This document shows positions 36,270 through 45,102 of a stretch of 64,000 bases of DNA, piece after piece. This DNA is from Flavobacterium paronense (lineage in GTDB: Bacteria > Bacteroidota > Bacteroidia > Flavobacteriales > Flavobacteriaceae), in assembly GCF_030409795.1 (NCBI RefSeq), contig NZ_JAUFQN010000019.1, forward strand, positions 2,542,001-2,606,000, read 5' to 3'. Numbering within the stretch: the stretch's first letter is position 1; every line of letters begins with the position of its first letter. The position numbers were made by a program, and so were the translations under genes. The notes beneath the pieces were generated by a model. It did no database searches, was not told the DNA's origin, and saw only the letters and a program-made list of their open reading frames with translations.

Positions 36270-36929
36270 ATGCACAAAATTGGTCATCGCGGAGCAAAAG
36301 GATATGTTGCCGAAAATACTTTAGATTCTTTTCAAAAAGCAATTGAACTTGGCGTTGACGGAATTGAACTGGATGTTCATTTAAGTTTGGATGAAAAAGT
36401 GATGGTGATTCACGATGATACAATCGACAGAACAACTTTGGGCAAAGGTTTTGTAAAAGACATTTCTTCTTCTGAATTGGAAACATTTGGAATTCCAACT
36501 TTGGAAGCTGTTTTCGAATTGGTCAACCGAAATTGTTTCATCAATGTAGAACTCAAAACTTATGAAACCGCTGATAAAGTTGTTGAAATTATCGAAAAGT
36601 ATGTTGCTGAAAAACATTGGAAATACGAACATTTCATCGTTTCCAGTTTCGATTGGAATGCCTTGCAGCAAGTCGTTTTTTTGAATGATAAAATTAGAAT
36701 TGGCATTTTGACAGAATCCGATTTGGATTTAGCATTGGCTTTCGCCAAATTTATAAAAGCATATTCTGTTCATCCGTATTATCAATTGTTAACGGAAGAA
36801 AACGTGAATCAAATGCAATCTAAAAATTTTAAAGTCTATCCGTGGACCATCAATGAACAAGAAGCTATTATCTTTGTCAAATCGTTAAACGTTGACGGTA
36901 TCATTTCAGATTTTCCGGATAGATTATGA
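36270..36929 (+). CDS. Glycerophosphodiester phosphodiesterase family protein
   Basis: Hydrolyses glycerophosphodiesters to glycerol 3-phosphate and an alcohol. The 219-residue GDPD domain stands alone without signal peptide, so it is cytoplasmic and UgpQ-like. Catalytic residues are visible in IGHRGAKGYVAENT (His-Arg and Glu), GIELDVHLS (metal-binding Glu/Asp) and VIHDDTIDRTT (catalytic His). NVELKTYE and YPWTINEQE are further family segments. It begins one base after the GH13 stop and overlaps the next gene by 4 bases, so it appears to be attached to the end of the starch operon without an obvious functional link. Confidence 0.93.
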   Translation: MHKIGHRGAKGYVAENTLDSFQKAIELGVDGIELDVHLSLDEKVMVIHDDTIDRTTLGKGFVKDISSSELETFGIPTLEAVFELVNRNCFINVELKTYETADKVVEIIEKYVAEKHWKYEHFIVSSFDWNALQQVVFLNDKIRIGILTESDLDLALAFAKFIKAYSVHPYYQLLTEENVNQMQSKNFKVYPWTINEQEAIIFVKSLNVDGIISDFPDRL

Positions 36930-38137
36930 ACTCAAACTTCGATATTATAATTGTTGGTGGCGGCGCAGCTGGTTTTTTCACGGCAATTAATATCGTAGAA
37001 AAGAATCCGAAACTAAAAGTAGCCATCCTCGAAAGAGGCAAAACCGTTCTGGAAAAAGTCAGAATTTCAGGTGGCGGAAGATGTAATGTTACCCATGCCT
37101 GTTTTGTTCCGAATGATTTAGTGAAGTTTTATCCGCGGGGCGAAAAAGAATTACGTGGCCCGTTTCATCAGTTTTGTTCGGGCGATACGATTGAATGGTT
37201 TGAAAAACATGGTGTAGAACTAAAGATTGAAGAAGACGGACGAATGTTTCCAACTTCAGATAGTTCGCAGACTATTATTGATTGCTTTCTATTGGCTACA
37301 CAAAAACTAGGGATTCAAATATTGACCGGTCAAAGTGTACAATCTATTTTCAAAGCAACTGATTATTGGAAAGTAGAAACCAATCATGAAACTTTTGCTT
37401 GTCAAAAACTGATAATGACTACCGGTAGTAATCCGAAAATTTGGGATATGCTCACTGAACTTGGCCATACAATTGTCGCACCGGTTCCTTCCTTATTTAC
37501 CTTTAACATAAAAGATAACCGTATCAAAGATTTGATGGGGCTTTCAGCTTTTGCCAAAGTGAAAGTGAAAAATAGTAAACTCGAAGCTTCCGGACCATTA
37601 CTAATAACCCATTGGGGAATGTCTGGCCCCGGAATTTTAAGATTATCTGCTTGGGGCGCAAGGGAATTATTTGATAAAAATTACCAATTCACACTTCAGG
37701 TAAATTGGCTCAATGAAGTTGCTTTTGAAGAAGCGATAGATACTTTAAAAGAATTAAAGCAAGAACACGCTAAGAAAGCTGTATCCAAAAAATCTCCTTT
37801 CGAATTTCCGAATCGTTTATGGGAAAGTTTGGTTTTAGCATCGGGAATTGAGAGTGAAACAAAATGGGCTGACTTATCTAAAAAGCAATTGACTGATTTA
37901 ACCAACCAACTCACTAATGGTGAATTTCAGGTAAATGGTAAAAGCACTTTTAAGGAAGAATTTGTAACGGCGGGCGGCATTGATTTAAAGGAAATCAACT
38001 TCAAAACCATGGAAAGCAAACTGCATGAAAATCTATTCTTTGCTGGCGAAATCGTAAATATTGATGCTATTACTGGTGGATTTAACTTTCAAAATGCCTG
38101 GACATCTGGATATATTTTGGCAGAAACCATCACATAA
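36926..38137 (+). CDS. HI0933/BaiN-family NAD(P)/FAD-dependent oxidoreductase
   Basis: A 403-residue flavoprotein. The FAD-binding Rossmann motif is at the N-terminus (IIIVGGGAAGFFTA), followed by the family marker VRISGGGRCNVTH and the PRGEKELRGPF segment. The C-terminal FAD contact reads FFAGEIVNIDAITGGFNFQ with VTAGGIDLKEI before it. The substrate is not known from sequence for most members. It overlaps the GDPD gene by 4 bases (ATGA) and its stop abuts the stop of the converging tspO gene. Confidence 0.9.
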   Translation: MNSNFDIIIVGGGAAGFFTAINIVEKNPKLKVAILERGKTVLEKVRISGGGRCNVTHACFVPNDLVKFYPRGEKELRGPFHQFCSGDTIEWFEKHGVELKIEEDGRMFPTSDSSQTIIDCFLLATQKLGIQILTGQSVQSIFKATDYWKVETNHETFACQKLIMTTGSNPKIWDMLTELGHTIVAPVPSLFTFNIKDNRIKDLMGLSAFAKVKVKNSKLEASGPLLITHWGMSGPGILRLSAWGARELFDKNYQFTLQVNWLNEVAFEEAIDTLKELKQEHAKKAVSKKSPFEFPNRLWESLVLASGIESETKWADLSKKQLTDLTNQLTNGEFQVNGKSTFKEEFVTAGGIDLKEINFKTMESKLHENLFFAGEIVNIDAITGGFNFQNAWTSGYILAETIT

Positions 38138-38611
38138 TTATCTATTCAACCACCAAATACTTCCGTTTAAAATAGTGGCAAAACTTACCCACGCCAAATA
38201 AGGAAGTAATAATAGTCCGGCTGTTTTATCAATCTTTTTGAACACATTATACGTTTCAAAAATCAGTAACCAAAGTAAGATGATTTCGGTTAAGGCTAAA
38301 AGCGGATTGTGCAAACCAAAGAAAAGGAATGACCATAGTGCATTCAAACCAAGTTGTATAGCAAAAAAACCAAGTGCTTTTTTAATAGTTTGTTCATCAG
38401 AACCACTAGTCCAAACCAAACCGGCGGCAATTCCCATCATGATATATAACACTGTCCAAACAGGTCCAAATATCCAGTTTGGTGGATTAAAAATTGGTTT
38501 AACCAAAGTCGGATACCATGTTGTAATACTTTCTCTTGTTTCCATTCCTGAAAAATAACCAACTGTTATACATATCACAACGACCAAAACTATTTTTAAA
38601 ATCTTTTGCAT
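38138..38611 (-). CDS. tspO: TspO/MBR-family membrane protein
   Basis: A 157-residue protein with five hydrophobic helices. TspO proteins bind tetrapyrroles or sterols and act in stress responses. Family motifs are YPTLVKPIFNPPNWIFGPVW, then LNALWSFLFFG, and the C-terminal LLPYLAWVSFATILNGSIWW. An ATG 8 codons upstream (38635) would add MKSNKLLA; the start chosen here gives a first helix directly after MQKIL, but the longer form cannot be excluded. It converges tail-to-tail with the flavoprotein gene with no gap. Confidence 0.92.
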   Translation of the reverse strand: MQKILKIVLVVVICITVGYFSGMETRESITTWYPTLVKPIFNPPNWIFGPVWTVLYIMMGIAAGLVWTSGSDEQTIKKALGFFAIQLGLNALWSFLFFGLHNPLLALTEIILLWLLIFETYNVFKKIDKTAGLLLLPYLAWVSFATILNGSIWWLNR

Positions 38612-38683
38612 AGCCAATAATTTATTTGATTTCAAATATACTAAACGAAAATCAGTTGTTTTTATATTTGATATTAAGTGGAG

Positions 38684-38700
38684 GACTGCCAGTGGCAGTC
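38684..38700. repeat. Short perfect hairpin upstream of mvaD
   Basis: GACTGCC-AGT-GGCAGTC is a 7-bp inverted repeat with a 3-base loop in the tspO/mvaD divergent gap. No T run follows, so it is not a terminator; it could be a binding site or a dispersed repeat. Confidence 0.5.
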
Positions 38701-38769
38701 AGGTAAAGATACTACTAAAACTCTATGAATTTTGACAGATTGAAGTTTTAAATCAAAAAATTAATAGAC

Positions 38770-38777
38770 TATCTTTG
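38770..38777 (+). promoter_or_regulatory. -7 promoter element of the mvaD operon
   Basis: TATCTTTG matches the Bacteroidota TAnnTTTG box, 16 bases before the mvaD ATG, implying a very short leader. No good -33 TTTG is at the expected spacing. Confidence 0.55.
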
Positions 38778-38793
38778 CTTAAATTTCAAATCT

Positions 38794-39879
38794 ATGTTCT
38801 CCGAAAAGGATTTTATTTCAAAACCATTTTCAACTACAATCGAAAACGGAAGTTTTCAATGGAGTGCACCAAGTAATATTGCATTAGTAAAATATTGGGG
38901 CAAAAAAGAAAATCAGATTCCGGCAAATCCGTCTATTAGCTTTACTCTTAATCATTGCAAAACGATTACCAAATTGGCTTTCACCAAAAAGCAATCAGAT
39001 GGAAACTTTTCATTTGATTTACTTTTTGAAGGCAAACCCAAAGAAGACTTCAAACCCAAAATTCAAAAATTCTTGGAACGAATTGAAATCTATTGCCCTT
39101 ATCTTACAGCCTATAATTTTACGATTGATACCGAAAATACATTTCCACATAGTTCAGGCATTGCCTCTTCCGCATCCGGAATGGCTGCATTATCTATGAA
39201 CATTATGAGTTTGGAGAAAGCATTGAATCCAAATATGACTGAGGATTACTTTTATCAAAAAGCCTCTTTCTTAGCGCGATTAGGTTCGGGAAGCGCTTGC
39301 AGAAGCGTAAAAGGAAGTGTTGTCGTTTGGGGGAAACATGCTGAAATTGAAGATAGTTCCGATTTGTTTGGCGTAGAATTTTCCTCTAATATTCACACTA
39401 ATTTCAAAAACTACCAAGATACTATTTTGTTAGTTGACAAAGGTGAAAAGCAAGTTTCCTCAACGGTTGGCCATGATTTGATGCACAATCATCCATTTGC
39501 TGAACAACGTTTTGCACAAGCGCATCAGAATTTATCAATTATAAAAACAGTTTTAGAAACCGGTAATCTGGATGAATTTATCAAAATTGTCGAAAGTGAA
39601 GCACTGACTTTGCATGCCATGATGATGACATCCTTGCCCTATTTTATTTTGATGAAGCCCAACACATTGGAAATCATCAATCGTATTTGGAGCTATAGAA
39701 GCAAAACCAAAATCCCTGTTTGTTTTACTTTAGATGCAGGAGCAAACGTACATGTTTTGTATCCCGAAAACGTTAGAGAGGCTGTTTTGCAATTTATTAA
39801 GGACGAATTAGTTGGCTTTTGTCAAAATGGTAACTATATTTGTGACACTATTGGAACAGGAGCAATAAAAATTCTATGA
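38794..39879 (+). CDS. mvaD: Diphosphomevalonate decarboxylase
   Basis: Converts diphosphomevalonate to isopentenyl diphosphate with ATP, the last step of the mevalonate pathway. The 361-residue GHMP-fold protein begins with the family motif APSNIALVKYWGKK (about residues 25-38). The ATP-binding loop is HSSGIASSASGMAAL, then LGSGSACRSVKG and the catalytic Asp region LDAGANVHVLYPE. It overlaps the mevalonate kinase gene by 4 bases, confirming a pathway operon. Confidence 0.95.
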   Translation: MFSEKDFISKPFSTTIENGSFQWSAPSNIALVKYWGKKENQIPANPSISFTLNHCKTITKLAFTKKQSDGNFSFDLLFEGKPKEDFKPKIQKFLERIEIYCPYLTAYNFTIDTENTFPHSSGIASSASGMAALSMNIMSLEKALNPNMTEDYFYQKASFLARLGSGSACRSVKGSVVVWGKHAEIEDSSDLFGVEFSSNIHTNFKNYQDTILLVDKGEKQVSSTVGHDLMHNHPFAEQRFAQAHQNLSIIKTVLETGNLDEFIKIVESEALTLHAMMMTSLPYFILMKPNTLEIINRIWSYRSKTKIPVCFTLDAGANVHVLYPENVREAVLQFIKDELVGFCQNGNYICDTIGTGAIKIL

Positions 39880-40814
39880 AAGGACCACTTTTTTACTCAA
39901 AGATTCTTCTCTTCGGAGAATACGGAATTATTAAGGATTCTAAAGGTTTATCAATCCCCTACAATTTTTACAATGGCGCACTTAAAGTGGATGAAAATCC
40001 ATCGCAGGAAGCTATTAAATCGAATGCAAGTTTGAGAAAATTTGTAACTTATTTAGAGCAGTTGCAAAAAGACCAGCCTGAATTAGTAACTTTTAACACC
40101 GAAGCTTTAAATAAAGATGTTGAACGCGGAATGTATTTCGATTCCAGTATCCCACAAGGTTATGGTGTTGGCAGCAGTGGCGCATTAGTTGCTGCGATTT
40201 ATGACAAATATGCCAATACAAAAATCACCGTTTTAGAAAACCTGACAAGAGAAAAATTGTTGCAACTAAAGACTGTTTTTTCTCAAATGGAATCGTTTTT
40301 CCATGGAAAAAGTTCTGGTCTTGATCCATTGAATAGTTATTTGAGCATTCCAATTCTTATCAACTCTAAAGATAATATTGAAGCTACTGGAATTCCATCA
40401 CAAAGCACCACTGGAAAAGGTGCTGTGTTTTTATTAGACTCCGGAATTGTGGGCGAAACGGCTCCAATGGTAACCATTTTCATGGAAAACCTAAAAGACC
40501 AAGGTTTTCGCAAAATGTTGAAATCTCAGTTTATTAAATATACTGACGCTTGTGTCGAGAATTTCCTTGGCGGTGATGTCAAATCCTTATTTGCCAATAC
40601 GAAACAACTTTCTAAAATCGTTTTGAACAACTTCAAACCAATGATTCCGGAAGCGTTTCATGGAATTTGGCAACACGGCATTGACTCCAATGATTACTAC
40701 TTGAAACTTTGTGGTTCTGGTGGCGGTGGTTATATTTTAGGTTTTACACAGGACTTAGAAAAAGCAAAAAAATCTCTGAAAGACTATAAATTGGAAGTGG
40801 TTTACCAGTTTTAA
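39876..40814 (+). CDS. mvk: Mevalonate kinase
   Basis: Phosphorylates mevalonate at O-5. The 312-residue GHMP kinase has the N-terminal SKILLFGEYGIIKDSKG, the ATP loop GYGVGSSGALVAAIYDKY, the FHGKSSGLDPLNSY segment with the catalytic Asp, and the C-terminal LCGSGGGGYILGF. It is read with mvaD (overlap ATGA) and 11 bases before a UbiA-type prenyltransferase. Of the two GHMP kinases in this window, this one carries the more classical motifs, so mevalonate rather than phosphomevalonate is the likelier substrate. Confidence 0.88.
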   Translation: MKGPLFYSKILLFGEYGIIKDSKGLSIPYNFYNGALKVDENPSQEAIKSNASLRKFVTYLEQLQKDQPELVTFNTEALNKDVERGMYFDSSIPQGYGVGSSGALVAAIYDKYANTKITVLENLTREKLLQLKTVFSQMESFFHGKSSGLDPLNSYLSIPILINSKDNIEATGIPSQSTTGKGAVFLLDSGIVGETAPMVTIFMENLKDQGFRKMLKSQFIKYTDACVENFLGGDVKSLFANTKQLSKIVLNNFKPMIPEAFHGIWQHGIDSNDYYLKLCGSGGGGYILGFTQDLEKAKKSLKDYKLEVVYQF

Positions 40815-40825
40815 TTGCTTCTGAA

Positions 40826-41746
40826 ATGCTAAGCAGAAAAACCAAGCACTTAGTACTGAAATTCATTAGCATGTTTTCTGTAATTCGGGGTTATAATATT
40901 CCAATAATTGCTTTAGCACAATACCTTTCAGCCATATTTATTTTGGCTCCCGTAAACAAGCGTGCGCTAAACATTCTACTCGATTTCAATTTATTTATTA
41001 TAGTGATTGCTTCTGGTCTGACCATTGCCTCAGGTTACATCATTAATAATTTTTACGACAGTAAGAAAGATTTAATCAACAGACCCAACAAATCACAACT
41101 TGACCGATTGGTTAGTCAACAAACAAAGTTGCAGTTTTATTTTACCGTTAATTTCATTGTTTTTTTATTGGCTTTTTTTGTGTCTTTTAGAGCGGTTTTG
41201 TTCTTCTCAACTTATATTTTTCTGATTTGGTTTTACTCACATAAACTCAAAAAAATAGTAATCATTGGAAATCTGACAGCTGCTTTTCTTGCGGTATTAC
41301 CCTTCTTTGCCATTTTATTATATTATAAAAATTTATATCCACAAATATTTGCTCACGCCACTTTTCTATTCCTTTTACTATTAATTAGAGAAATGATAAA
41401 AGATTTAGAAAATATTAAAGGGGATATTGCCAATGGTTATCAAACGATTCCGGTACTTTTTGGAGAAATGTTTTCCAAAAGAATAATTACACTACTAACC
41501 ATTTCAAGTATTGTCCCTGTCTATTTCTTGGTTGAAATATTTGAAGTAGGTTATATGGATATTTACTTTTATGTGAGTTTAATTGTTTTGATATTCTTTC
41601 TGCAAAGACTATGGAAATCCGATTCAAAACCAGACTATCTAAAACTTCATAACATTCTAAAGTTCCTTGTGGTTTCTGGTGTTTTCTGCATTGTTTTAAT
41701 CAATCCGGAAGTGCTGGTTCACGGAAGAAGATTGTTGCGGTTTTAG
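40826..41746 (+). CDS. UbiA-family prenyltransferase, geranylgeranylglycerol-phosphate type
   Basis: A 306-residue integral membrane protein with about eight helices. The first Asp-rich motif is INNFYDSKKDLINRPNK (about residues 69-85), which binds the prenyl diphosphate through Mg2+. The second is EMIKDLENIKGD. The NRP triplet after the first motif is common to DGGGP/GGGP synthases of the family. It is the last gene of the mevalonate operon, so the pathway product is used directly. The acceptor (glycerol 1-phosphate or a quinone ring) cannot be fixed from sequence. Confidence 0.85.
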   Translation: MLSRKTKHLVLKFISMFSVIRGYNIPIIALAQYLSAIFILAPVNKRALNILLDFNLFIIVIASGLTIASGYIINNFYDSKKDLINRPNKSQLDRLVSQQTKLQFYFTVNFIVFLLAFFVSFRAVLFFSTYIFLIWFYSHKLKKIVIIGNLTAAFLAVLPFFAILLYYKNLYPQIFAHATFLFLLLLIREMIKDLENIKGDIANGYQTIPVLFGEMFSKRIITLLTISSIVPVYFLVEIFEVGYMDIYFYVSLIVLIFFLQRLWKSDSKPDYLKLHNILKFLVVSGVFCIVLINPEVLVHGRRLLRF

Positions 41747-41753
41747 CGTTACC

Positions 41754-41833
41754 CTAGCCCAGATAGGAACGGCATCCTTTTGCTTTTTTCTATAAAAAGC
41801 AAAAGATATAGTGGATAGCTGGAAATAGCTCCT
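41754..41833 (+). ncRNA. Structured repeat, copy 1 (Flavo-1-like RNA candidate)
   Basis: An 80-base block from CTAGCCCAGATAGG to GGAAATAGCTCCT, 7 bases after the prenyltransferase stop. An apical stem, CTTTTGCTTTTT with AAAAAGCAAAAG, is perfect over 12 bp. An outer helix pairs CCAG with CTGG. A second copy lies at 54429-54502 with compensating base changes. From memory it resembles the Flavo-1 motif class; this was not checked. Confidence 0.6.
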
Positions 41834-41853
41834 AAAAAAGCATCTGAAATACG

Positions 41854-41861
41854 TATCTTTG
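41854..41861 (+). promoter_or_regulatory. -7 promoter element of the RluB-type gene
   Basis: TATCTTTG fits TAnnTTTG, 16 bases before the start codon and 20 bases after the end of the structured repeat. Confidence 0.55.
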
Positions 41862-41877
41862 CAGAAATTACAGAATT

Positions 41878-42798
41878 ATGAATAAGAAGGAAGGCAATAA
41901 TAAAGGAAGTGGCTCAAGACCAAATAGTTCTCGACCAAGTTCGAATAAGCCAAAACCTGCCATGGCCAAGCGTGCTCAAGGTCCGAAAAAAGCAAAACCT
42001 ACTAGAACTGGTGCAACAAAAATTGAAGTTGCAGCTACAGACAAAGTAGCGAAAAAACCAAATCAAGTAGCGAAAAGACCAAAAGTAGCTGATGAAATTC
42101 GGTTAAATAAATACATCGCTAATTCTGGAGCGTGTTCTCGTCGTGATGCTGATATCTATATACAATCAGGGAATGTTAAAGTGAATGGAATTCCGGTTAC
42201 TGAAATGGGTTATATGGTAAAACCTGGTGATGTAGTAAACTTTGATGGCGCCACTTTAACTCCGGAAAAAAAAGAATATATCTTGCTAAACAAACCTAAA
42301 AACTTCACTACAGCATTGGATGAAGGTCAGGAATACCGTAATGTTTTAGAGTTGGTAAAAGGTTCTACCGCTGCAAAAATTGGTGCTATTGGCCGAATGG
42401 ATAAAAACACAACTGGTCTTTTGTTATTTACAAACGATACTGATATGATTCGGAAATTTACGTTGCCTAATCAAAAATCGACAAAAATTTACCAAGTTTC
42501 ATTAGACAAAAATCTGAAGTTTGAAGACTTAGAGAAAATCAGTAAAGGACTTACGCTTGACGGACACAAAGTATTCGTTCAGGAAGTAAGCTATATTGAA
42601 AATGAACCAAAAAGCGAAATCGGTTTACAGTTAAAATCTCCGAATGTGAAAGTGGTTCGTAATATTTTTGAACATTTAGGTTATGATGTTTTAAGAATCG
42701 ACAGAGTTGCTTTTGCCGGTTTAACCAAAAAGAATTTACCTCGTGGTAACTGGCGTTTCCTGACCGAACAGGAAATTATCAATTTAAAAAACTCATAA
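41878..42798 (+). CDS. RluB/RsuA-type pseudouridine synthase
   Basis: Makes pseudouridine in rRNA, most likely 23S. The 306-residue protein has an unusual N-terminal tail of about 70 residues rich in K, S, P and A. An S4 RNA-binding domain follows (about 74-120, IRLNKYIANSGACSRRDAD). The catalytic domain holds D175 in IGRMDKNTTGLLLFTND. The usual form at that site is GRLD, so the Met is a mild variant. The Lys-rich tail is common in Bacteroidota members and may aid RNA contact. It has its own promoter box and a terminator. Confidence 0.93.
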   Translation: MNKKEGNNKGSGSRPNSSRPSSNKPKPAMAKRAQGPKKAKPTRTGATKIEVAATDKVAKKPNQVAKRPKVADEIRLNKYIANSGACSRRDADIYIQSGNVKVNGIPVTEMGYMVKPGDVVNFDGATLTPEKKEYILLNKPKNFTTALDEGQEYRNVLELVKGSTAAKIGAIGRMDKNTTGLLLFTNDTDMIRKFTLPNQKSTKIYQVSLDKNLKFEDLEKISKGLTLDGHKVFVQEVSYIENEPKSEIGLQLKSPNVKVVRNIFEHLGYDVLRIDRVAFAGLTKKNLPRGNWRFLTEQEIINLKNS

Positions 42799-42818
42799 AA
42801 TAAATATATTCAGCACAA

Positions 42819-42856
42819 CAAAAAGTCCTCTTTTTTAAAAACAAGAGGCTTTTTTA
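42819..42856 (+). terminator. Terminator of the RluB-type gene
   Basis: AGTCCTCTT and AAGAGGCTT form a stem with a mainly T/A loop, followed by TTTTTT. Confidence 0.85.
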
Positions 42857-42868
42857 TTTATCAAAACT

Positions 42869-43231
42869 ATGTCAGCAGAGAAAAACTTATCGATTGCAAT
42901 GCTTTGGTTTGAAGCGTTTAATGCGCATAACCTTGAAAAACTATTATCGTTATATGATGACGAAGCGCAGCATTATAGTCCAAAATTAAAAATCCATCAT
43001 CCCGAAACCAACGGTTTGGTTACAGGTAAAGAGGCTTTGAGATCATGGTGGAAAGATTCATTTGACCGTTTGCCAAGTTTGCATTATAAGGTAACTTCCT
43101 TAACATCAAATGCCGACAGGGTTTTTATGGAATACATTCGAACTGTTGAAAACGAAGACAATATACTCGTTGCCGAAGTTCTTGAAATAAAGGAAACTCG
43201 GATTATTGCATCGCGTGTATATCACGGCTGA
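42869..43231 (+). CDS. NTF2-like (SnoaL-type) family protein
   Basis: A 120-residue single-domain protein with the cone-shaped NTF2-like fold pattern: AMLWFEAFNAHNLEKLLSLYDDEAQHYSP at the start, then VTGKEALRSWWKDSFDRLP and a series of beta strands ending VAEVLEIKETRIIASRVYHG. Such proteins are small-ligand binders or isomerases; the function here is not known. No signal peptide. It stands alone between a terminator and a peptidase gene. Confidence 0.82.
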   Translation: MSAEKNLSIAMLWFEAFNAHNLEKLLSLYDDEAQHYSPKLKIHHPETNGLVTGKEALRSWWKDSFDRLPSLHYKVTSLTSNADRVFMEYIRTVENEDNILVAEVLEIKETRIIASRVYHG

Positions 43232-43299
43232 TTTTTTATTATTTTAGTAACAAATTCATAAAATACAAACTAATAGTTTTACGAACTAAACCATTAAAC

Positions 43300-45066
43300 A
43301 TGAAAAACTTAAAAAGACTATCAATAATTATCATAGTGGCATTATTGGTAGTAAACTGCAAATCTGAAAAGAAAGAACAAAATTTTAAAGCTATTACCGA
43401 TGCTTACTTCGACGGTAAAAACGAATTAGATCCGCTGGGCGCGACTCAAAATGGACAAAACGAATACAACGATAAACTTGTCTTTGAAATGACTGATTCC
43501 TATCGTAAAAAACAAGCCGCTTTTTTTGATAAATTCGAAAATGAGTTGACAACTGTTGACACCACTGCTTTATCTGCCGAAGAGAAGAATAGCTATGACA
43601 TCATCAAATGGGAAGTTTCTATTGGTAAGGATTTATTAAAGTACGACACCAATTTAATGCCTATTCACCAATTTTGGGGATCAAACATAACCATGGGACA
43701 GTTTGCCAGTGGCTCAAGTGCACAACCGTTTAAAACGGAGAAAGATTATAAAAACTTCTTGAAGAGAATGGATTTATTTTCAGTTTGGATGGATTCTGCA
43801 ATGGTATATATGAAAAAAGGAATCGATAAAGGTATAGTTTTGCCAAAAGCTTTAACCGTTAAAGTTATACCTCAGTTTGAGAGTATGATAACACCAAATG
43901 TAGAAGACAACTTGTTCTATTCGGCAGTAAAATCGTTTCCAAAAGAGATTACACCTGAGCAACAAGACGCTTTGAAAAAAGAATATACTGCTACAATCAA
44001 AGAAAAATTAGAGCCACAATTCAAAAAAATAACAGCCTTTTTGAAAAACGAATACCTTCCTGCTTCAAGATCTACGAGTGGTATAGGCAGTTTGCCAAAT
44101 GGAAAAGAGTTGTACAAAGTTTATGTAAAACAATGGACAACTACTACAAAAACTCCGGAAGAAATTCATGCACTTGGTTTAAAAGAAGTAGCAAGAATAA
44201 AAGCCGAAATGGAAAAAGTTAAAGAGCAAGTTGGTTTCAAAGGAACGATAAATGAATTTTTTGAACATGTTAAAACAAAACCAGAATTGATGTCGTTCAA
44301 AACACCGGAAGAGGTTATAGCCAACTTTGAAAGAATACATCAAACCATCAAACCTAATGTAGATAAGTTGTTTTCATTGCAACCGAAATGTCCTTTCCAA
44401 ATCAAGAGAACTGAAGCTTTTAGAGAAAAAACAGCAAGTGCCGAATACAATCAAGGAACAGCTGATGGTTCAAGACCAGGTACTTTTTATGTCCCTATTC
44501 CTGATGTGAAAACTTATAATTGCTATGGTGATGAAGATTTGTTTTTACATGAAGCAATCCCGGGACATCACTTTCAAATCTCTTTGCAACAAGAAAATCA
44601 ACAATTGCCAGATTTTAGAAAATACAATTGGTTTGGCGCTTATGGCGAAGGTTGGGCTTTATATACCGAAAGTTTAGGAAAAGAATTGGGTTTATACACT
44701 GATCCGTATCAATATTTTGGAATGTTAGGTAACGAAATGCACAGAGCGGTAAGACTTGTTGTTGACACCGGAATGCATAATTTAGGTTGGACACGCGAAC
44801 AGGCCATTAAATATTCATTAGATAATGAAGCCGAAAGTGTAGAAGGAATAACTGCAGAAATTGAGCGTTACATGGCTATTCCGGGACAAGCATTATCTTA
44901 TAAAATGGGACAAATGAAAATTCTAGAATTGCGTAAAAAAGCACAAGACAAGATGAAAGACAAATTTGACATTAAAGTTTTCCATCAAAAAGTACTAGAA
45001 TCAGGTGTGTTACCTTTAGCTCTTCTGGAAAAGAAAATAAATAACTGGATAGAAACTGGTAAATAA
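43300..45066 (+). CDS. DUF885-family zinc-peptidase-like lipoprotein
   Basis: A 588-residue lipoprotein (lipobox VVNC, C20). The DUF885 family is related to metallopeptidases; the zinc motif is HEAIPGH at residues 417-423, followed by the downstream Glu region GEGWALYTESLGKELG. These fit a HExxxGH-type active site. DUF885 proteins are likely carboxypeptidases, but the substrate is unknown. It sits alone with its own leader and ends at a strong bidirectional terminator. Confidence 0.9.
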   Translation: MKNLKRLSIIIIVALLVVNCKSEKKEQNFKAITDAYFDGKNELDPLGATQNGQNEYNDKLVFEMTDSYRKKQAAFFDKFENELTTVDTTALSAEEKNSYDIIKWEVSIGKDLLKYDTNLMPIHQFWGSNITMGQFASGSSAQPFKTEKDYKNFLKRMDLFSVWMDSAMVYMKKGIDKGIVLPKALTVKVIPQFESMITPNVEDNLFYSAVKSFPKEITPEQQDALKKEYTATIKEKLEPQFKKITAFLKNEYLPASRSTSGIGSLPNGKELYKVYVKQWTTTTKTPEEIHALGLKEVARIKAEMEKVKEQVGFKGTINEFFEHVKTKPELMSFKTPEEVIANFERIHQTIKPNVDKLFSLQPKCPFQIKRTEAFREKTASAEYNQGTADGSRPGTFYVPIPDVKTYNCYGDEDLFLHEAIPGHHFQISLQQENQQLPDFRKYNWFGAYGEGWALYTESLGKELGLYTDPYQYFGMLGNEMHRAVRLVVDTGMHNLGWTREQAIKYSLDNEAESVEGITAEIERYMAIPGQALSYKMGQMKILELRKKAQDKMKDKFDIKVFHQKVLESGVLPLALLEKKINNWIETGK

Positions 45067-45073
45067 TTTAATT

Positions 45074-45101
45074 AAAACGTCCCGGTAAATCGGGACGTTT
45101 T
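45074..45101. terminator. Bidirectional terminator after the DUF885 gene
   Basis: AAAACGTCCCG and CGGGACGTTTT pair over 11 bp with loop GTAAAT, between converging genes; T runs lie on both sides. Confidence 0.92.
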
Positions 45102-45102
45102 T

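Noticed and set aside
38684..38700. Terminator between tspO and mvaD
   Set aside because: The hairpin lacks a T run and lies between divergent starts, where no terminator is expected.
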